Source: Pseudomonas entomophila (GTDB lineage Bacteria; Pseudomonadota; Gammaproteobacteria; Pseudomonadales; Pseudomonadaceae). From it: DNA of 64,000 nt. A program made the translations under genes and the position numbers. The stretch covers positions 2,992,001 to 3,056,000 of the forward strand of contig NZ_CP063832.1 of assembly GCF_023277925.1 (NCBI RefSeq), in the 5' to 3' direction. Positions 61,739 to 64,000 of the stretch are shown here, piece after piece; the first letter of the stretch is position 1; each line of letters begins with the position of its first letter. The notes beneath the pieces are model-generated. The model ran no database searches. It had not been told where the DNA came from and worked only from the letters and a program-made list of their open reading frames with translations.

Positions 61739-63382
61739 TCACACCGCCTCCTGACGCGGGTGCCAGCCGGGGTGGCCCTGCACGTAGCGCACGTCGGGCA
61801 GTTGCAACGGTGCCAGTCGCCAGCCTGGCGCCTGCCGCACCAGCCAAGCCTCGACGGTTTGCCACAACGGCACGCCGGCCTGGGCATCGACATGCAGGCC
61901 GAAGGTCCGGCACAGCCCCTGCACGGGTTCGAACCCGGCGACTCGCTTGCCGGTCGGGCTGTAGTTCACTTGCCAGGCGTGGTTCTGCCAGCGGGGCAGG
62001 TCCTGGCTGTTGTCCAGCAGCAGCGGGTCACCGAACAGCTGCTCGGCGGCGTTTTCCAGGACTTGCTCGACAGGTTGCGCCGGCACCTCGAACACCGGCG
62101 CGGGGTAACCGCCAGTCAGGCTGATCAGGTGTTCGCGGGTGATGGGTTCACCGGCCTGCACAGGAAAGTCGTAACGCAGGCCGGGCAGCAGCACCGGCAT
62201 GCTCGAACCGTCGGCCAGGGCCTGGTGCAACAGGTTGTCCCAGCTACCGCCACGGGTATCGCGCCGCCACAGCGCTTGCGGCGCTCGGGCCAAGGGTTGG
62301 TCGAGCCAGGCGGCATGGCCGCTGCGCTGTTTTTGCAGCACGCCACGTAACTGGCCGGCTCGGGCCAGCGCGCCGGGTTTGAGGTGCTGCTCGAACGTGG
62401 GGAAGAACCGGGCGTCGAACTGCCATTGCCCGCCCGCCTGCCGACAACGCAGGCGAAACGCGCCACTGGCCCGGCAACCGGCGAACAGCACCGGCACCCG
62501 CCGCCCACTGGCCTGGGTGGCCTGCACCGGCGCCGGCCACAGATCCTGGCCCCGGGCGCACAGCAGCACGTCAATTTCAGCAATACGCTCGGCCAGCCAC
62601 AGGCCCGGCCCGCTGCCGACATCGGCCAGGGCCACCACCAGGTCGCCCTCGCGGCGGGCCTGCTGGAAGCTGGGCAACAACGACTGGTACCACTGCTTGA
62701 GGGAGGCCTTCTGGTCCTGGGCATAGGGGTCGGTGACGCCGACCACCGCCACGCGCACACCGCCGCGCTGGAACACGTGCACACCTGAGACACCCAGCGC
62801 CTTGGCCTGCTCGCTGGCCAAGCCCGCCCCCAGGGTAATGGAAGAAGACTGCCGGTATAGCGCTGTGCTGCGCTGTGGCCAGAGCACCCGCTCGTCGCTG
62901 CTGACCCGCGCCTCGCTGCCCAGCAACTGGCTGCCCTGCACGCCACTCTCACCTTGGGTGAGGTAGGCCAGGCCGCTGCCGTTCCAGCACTGGCCGTTCT
63001 CCAAGGTCAGGCAGCGTTCGGCTCCGGCCTCGCCACGCAGCTGTTCGAGCAGCGCCGCCAGCACCGCGTAGCCACCCAATCGAGCCTGTGCGGCCTGCTC
63101 GGCATCGAGCAACGGTGCCAGCTCCGGCTGTGCATCGCGGGCATTCGAGCCGCTCATCCAGGGCGCACGGCCCAGGTGGCTCACCGGGCCAAGGCGGGTC
63201 GCCGGGACCACGGCCTGGCCCGGCAAGCGGGCGTCGAGGGTATCGGCCACGTATAGCAGGTCCAGCGACCGCTCACCGCCGGCACCGGGCAGTGGCAGCG
63301 CGGAACAGGCGCCGAGCAGCGGTGCCAGCGCACCGATACCCATCCAGCCGATCACGTCACGCCTGCCCAGGTTGCTTGCCAT
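61739..63382 (-). CDS. SoxB/UshA-like lipoprotein, apparent pseudoenzyme, first gene of the T2SS operon
   Basis: A 547-aa protein with a twin-arginine-like lipoprotein signal, NLGRRDVIGWMGIGALAPLL ending LLGAC (RR and lipobox). The body aligns by eye with SoxB/5'-nucleotidase metallophosphoesterases: the WNGSGLAYLTQGESGVQGSQ block, GGVRVAVVGVTDPYAQ, and VLLCARGQDLWPAPV where family members have a GGHTHD. The metal-binding residues are replaced: DTLDA instead of DxH, NGQCWNGS instead of GGDTWQGS, CARGQD instead of GGHTHD. It is therefore probably catalytically inactive. The start is 63382; 63394 would leave no SD spacing. It may be the uxpA-like partner of phoX (recollection, not checked). Confidence 0.65.
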   Translation of the reverse strand: MASNLGRRDVIGWMGIGALAPLLGACSALPLPGAGGERSLDLLYVADTLDARLPGQAVVPATRLGPVSHLGRAPWMSGSNARDAQPELAPLLDAEQAAQARLGGYAVLAALLEQLRGEAGAERCLTLENGQCWNGSGLAYLTQGESGVQGSQLLGSEARVSSDERVLWPQRSTALYRQSSSITLGAGLASEQAKALGVSGVHVFQRGGVRVAVVGVTDPYAQDQKASLKQWYQSLLPSFQQARREGDLVVALADVGSGPGLWLAERIAEIDVLLCARGQDLWPAPVQATQASGRRVPVLFAGCRASGAFRLRCRQAGGQWQFDARFFPTFEQHLKPGALARAGQLRGVLQKQRSGHAAWLDQPLARAPQALWRRDTRGGSWDNLLHQALADGSSMPVLLPGLRYDFPVQAGEPITREHLISLTGGYPAPVFEVPAQPVEQVLENAAEQLFGDPLLLDNSQDLPRWQNHAWQVNYSPTGKRVAGFEPVQGLCRTFGLHVDAQAGVPLWQTVEAWLVRQAPGWRLAPLQLPDVRYVQGHPGWHPRQEAV

Positions 63383-63438
63383 CGACCCCGCCATCCTTTT
63401 CCGAGTACACGTTGGGTCCCGGATAGTGCGGCGTTCTC

Positions 63439-63456
63439 GTGACAGTTTAATGGCAG
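63439..63456 (-). promoter_or_regulatory. Pho box upstream of the T2SS operon
   Basis: On the minus strand, CTGCCATTAAACTGTCAC: two 7-mers (CTGCCAT, CTGTCAC) separated by the 4-nt AT-rich spacer TAAA, matching the PhoB consensus closely. It points toward the SoxB-like gene and gspC-N; a CACTAT -10-like hexamer lies 10 nt downstream. PhoB control is inferred. Confidence 0.8.
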
Positions 63457-63521
63457 AAAGGCGCTGTTAATTCCAAAGCATTATTTAGTCGGCGCCATTA
63501 AGAACCGTCCGTTTTAACAGT

Positions 63522-63554
63522 GCGTCACATTTCTGCAAATCAATCATCATACTT
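63522..63554 (+). promoter_or_regulatory. Weaker Pho box and -10 for the PhoX gene
   Basis: GCGTCAC-ATTT-CTGCAAA (63522-63539), with a further TCATCAT at 11-bp spacing (63544-63550), resembles a degenerate triple Pho repeat. CATACT (63549-63554) sits at the -10 position about 10 nt beyond the box and 51 nt before the start codon. Inference. Confidence 0.5.
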
Positions 63555-63605
63555 ACGCCCTAAAGTCGCTGTTTCCTCCCACTCAGCCAATATAAGGACA
63601 CCCTG

Positions 63606-64000
63606 ATGAGTCGAGAATCCGGCGACAACCTGGACCGCAACCCGAGCGACAACCTGCCGATGGCCAGCGTCATGGACGCCTACCTGAGCCGTCGCAGCGT
63701 GGTGCGCGGCAGCCTCGGCGCGGCCATTGCGATGATCGCCGGCGCAGGCCTGAGCGGCTGTTTCGACAGCGGCGGCGGCTCCAACCATGACGATCCGGTC
63801 AGCGAACCACCAGTGACCACCCCGGATCCGAAGCCGGAAAAACCCAAGCTCAAGCTGGGCTTCAACTCCATCGCCGGCTCGCGCACCGACGCCTGCGTGG
63901 TCGCCGCTGGCTACAGTGCCTACGTGCTCGCCCCCTGGGGCACGCCGATCAACAGCAACGGCAACCCCTGGAAGTCCGACGGCAGCAACACCTCAGCCGA
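63606..64000 (+). CDS. PhoX-family alkaline phosphatase (DUF839), N-terminal part, cut by window end
   Basis: The first 131 codons are in the window and no stop is reached. The product begins MSRESGDNLDRNPSDNLPMA, the usual start of PhoX proteins. A twin-arginine motif SRRSVVRG and a hydrophobic segment (AAIAMIAGAG) end in LSGCFD, which also fits a lipobox. A Gly/Ser/Pro-rich linker precedes the catalytic domain start (LKLGFNSIAGSRTDACVVAA), which keeps the family core. PhoX enzymes are Ca2+/Fe3+-dependent phosphomonoesterases. It is divergent from the T2SS operon and is its likely substrate, as I recall for UxpB in P. putida. Confidence 0.85.
   Translation, partial: MSRESGDNLDRNPSDNLPMASVMDAYLSRRSVVRGSLGAAIAMIAGAGLSGCFDSGGGSNHDDPVSEPPVTTPDPKPEKPKLKLGFNSIAGSRTDACVVAAGYSAYVLAPWGTPINSNGNPWKSDGSNTSA

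Noticed and set aside
57328-61754. Two long plus-strand frames opposite gspD, gspE and gspF
   Set aside because: Shadows of complete T2SS genes; Gln/His/Ala-rich composition.

Overview
The window is chromosomal DNA from a Pseudomonas, most likely of the P. putida group. The supporting signs are the high-GC coding style, the dispersed REP palindromes of the GTAGGAG(C)CGGC type, the pseudomonad gene clusters (csdA-csdE-tcdA, ndvB-dapE-rlmA, xerD-dsbC-hom-thrC, rpsP-rimM-trmD-rplS) and a phosphatase-linked type II secretion locus like the xcp/uxp locus I recall from P. putida. I see no prophage, IS element, CRISPR array or tRNA. Names rest on reading the proteins; no database search was run.

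Layout. 1-5.3 kb: rpsB (partial, minus strand) with its leader, then map, glnD and dapC. 5.3-8.3 kb: a small metzincin protease convergent with a Na+/H+ antiporter, then an ArsC-like reductase. 8.4-12.1 kb: dapD, csdA, csdE and tcdA. 12.3-17.7 kb: ndvB, dapE, rlmA, a conserved hypothetical and a cold-shock protein. 17.9-21.6 kb: plsB, a YbaY-type lipoprotein and a DUF4197 protein. 21.7-26.7 kb: an RND pump and adaptor, divergent from a TetR repressor. 26.7-27.7 kb is a gene-free, repeat-packed kilobase: three different short tandem repeats and two inverted copies of a ~250-bp hairpin-rich module. 27.7-33.4 kb: recJ, yaeQ, a CaiB-type CoA transferase, a periplasmic binding-like protein, a DUF3509-like protein with a structured 3' region, and a degenerate receiver domain. 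33.5-40.6 kb: thrC, hom, dsbC, xerD, a second antiporter and a thioesterase. 40.7-46.6 kb: the rpsP operon, ffh, a CcsA-like membrane protein and a CorC-type protein. 46.8-52.6 kb: an MFS transporter, purT, a VUT-family protein, a DUF1289 protein, a gamma-carbonic-anhydrase-like protein, two Nudix hydrolases and an L,D-transpeptidase. 52.7-63.4 kb: a tightly overlapping type II secretion operon led by a SoxB/UshA-like lipoprotein. From 63.6 kb: a divergent PhoX-type phosphatase, cut by the window end.

How the genes work together. dapC, dapD and dapE belong to the succinylase branch of lysine/diaminopimelate synthesis, but are scattered here. csdA, csdE and tcdA form a sulfur-transfer/tRNA-modification set. 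The T2SS, the SoxB-like lipoprotein and PhoX share one intergenic region. It carries a clear Pho box toward the secretion operon and a weaker one toward phoX, which suggests a phosphate-starvation export module. The secretion operon lacks gspK, its GspC is minimal, and the leading lipoprotein has lost the family's metal-binding signatures.

The observations most worth following are the covarying inverted module at 26.8-27.6 kb, the Pho-controlled secretion locus with its apparent pseudoenzyme, the candidate structured RNA at 32.4-32.55 kb, and a hairpin that covers the ribosome binding site of the metzincin gene.
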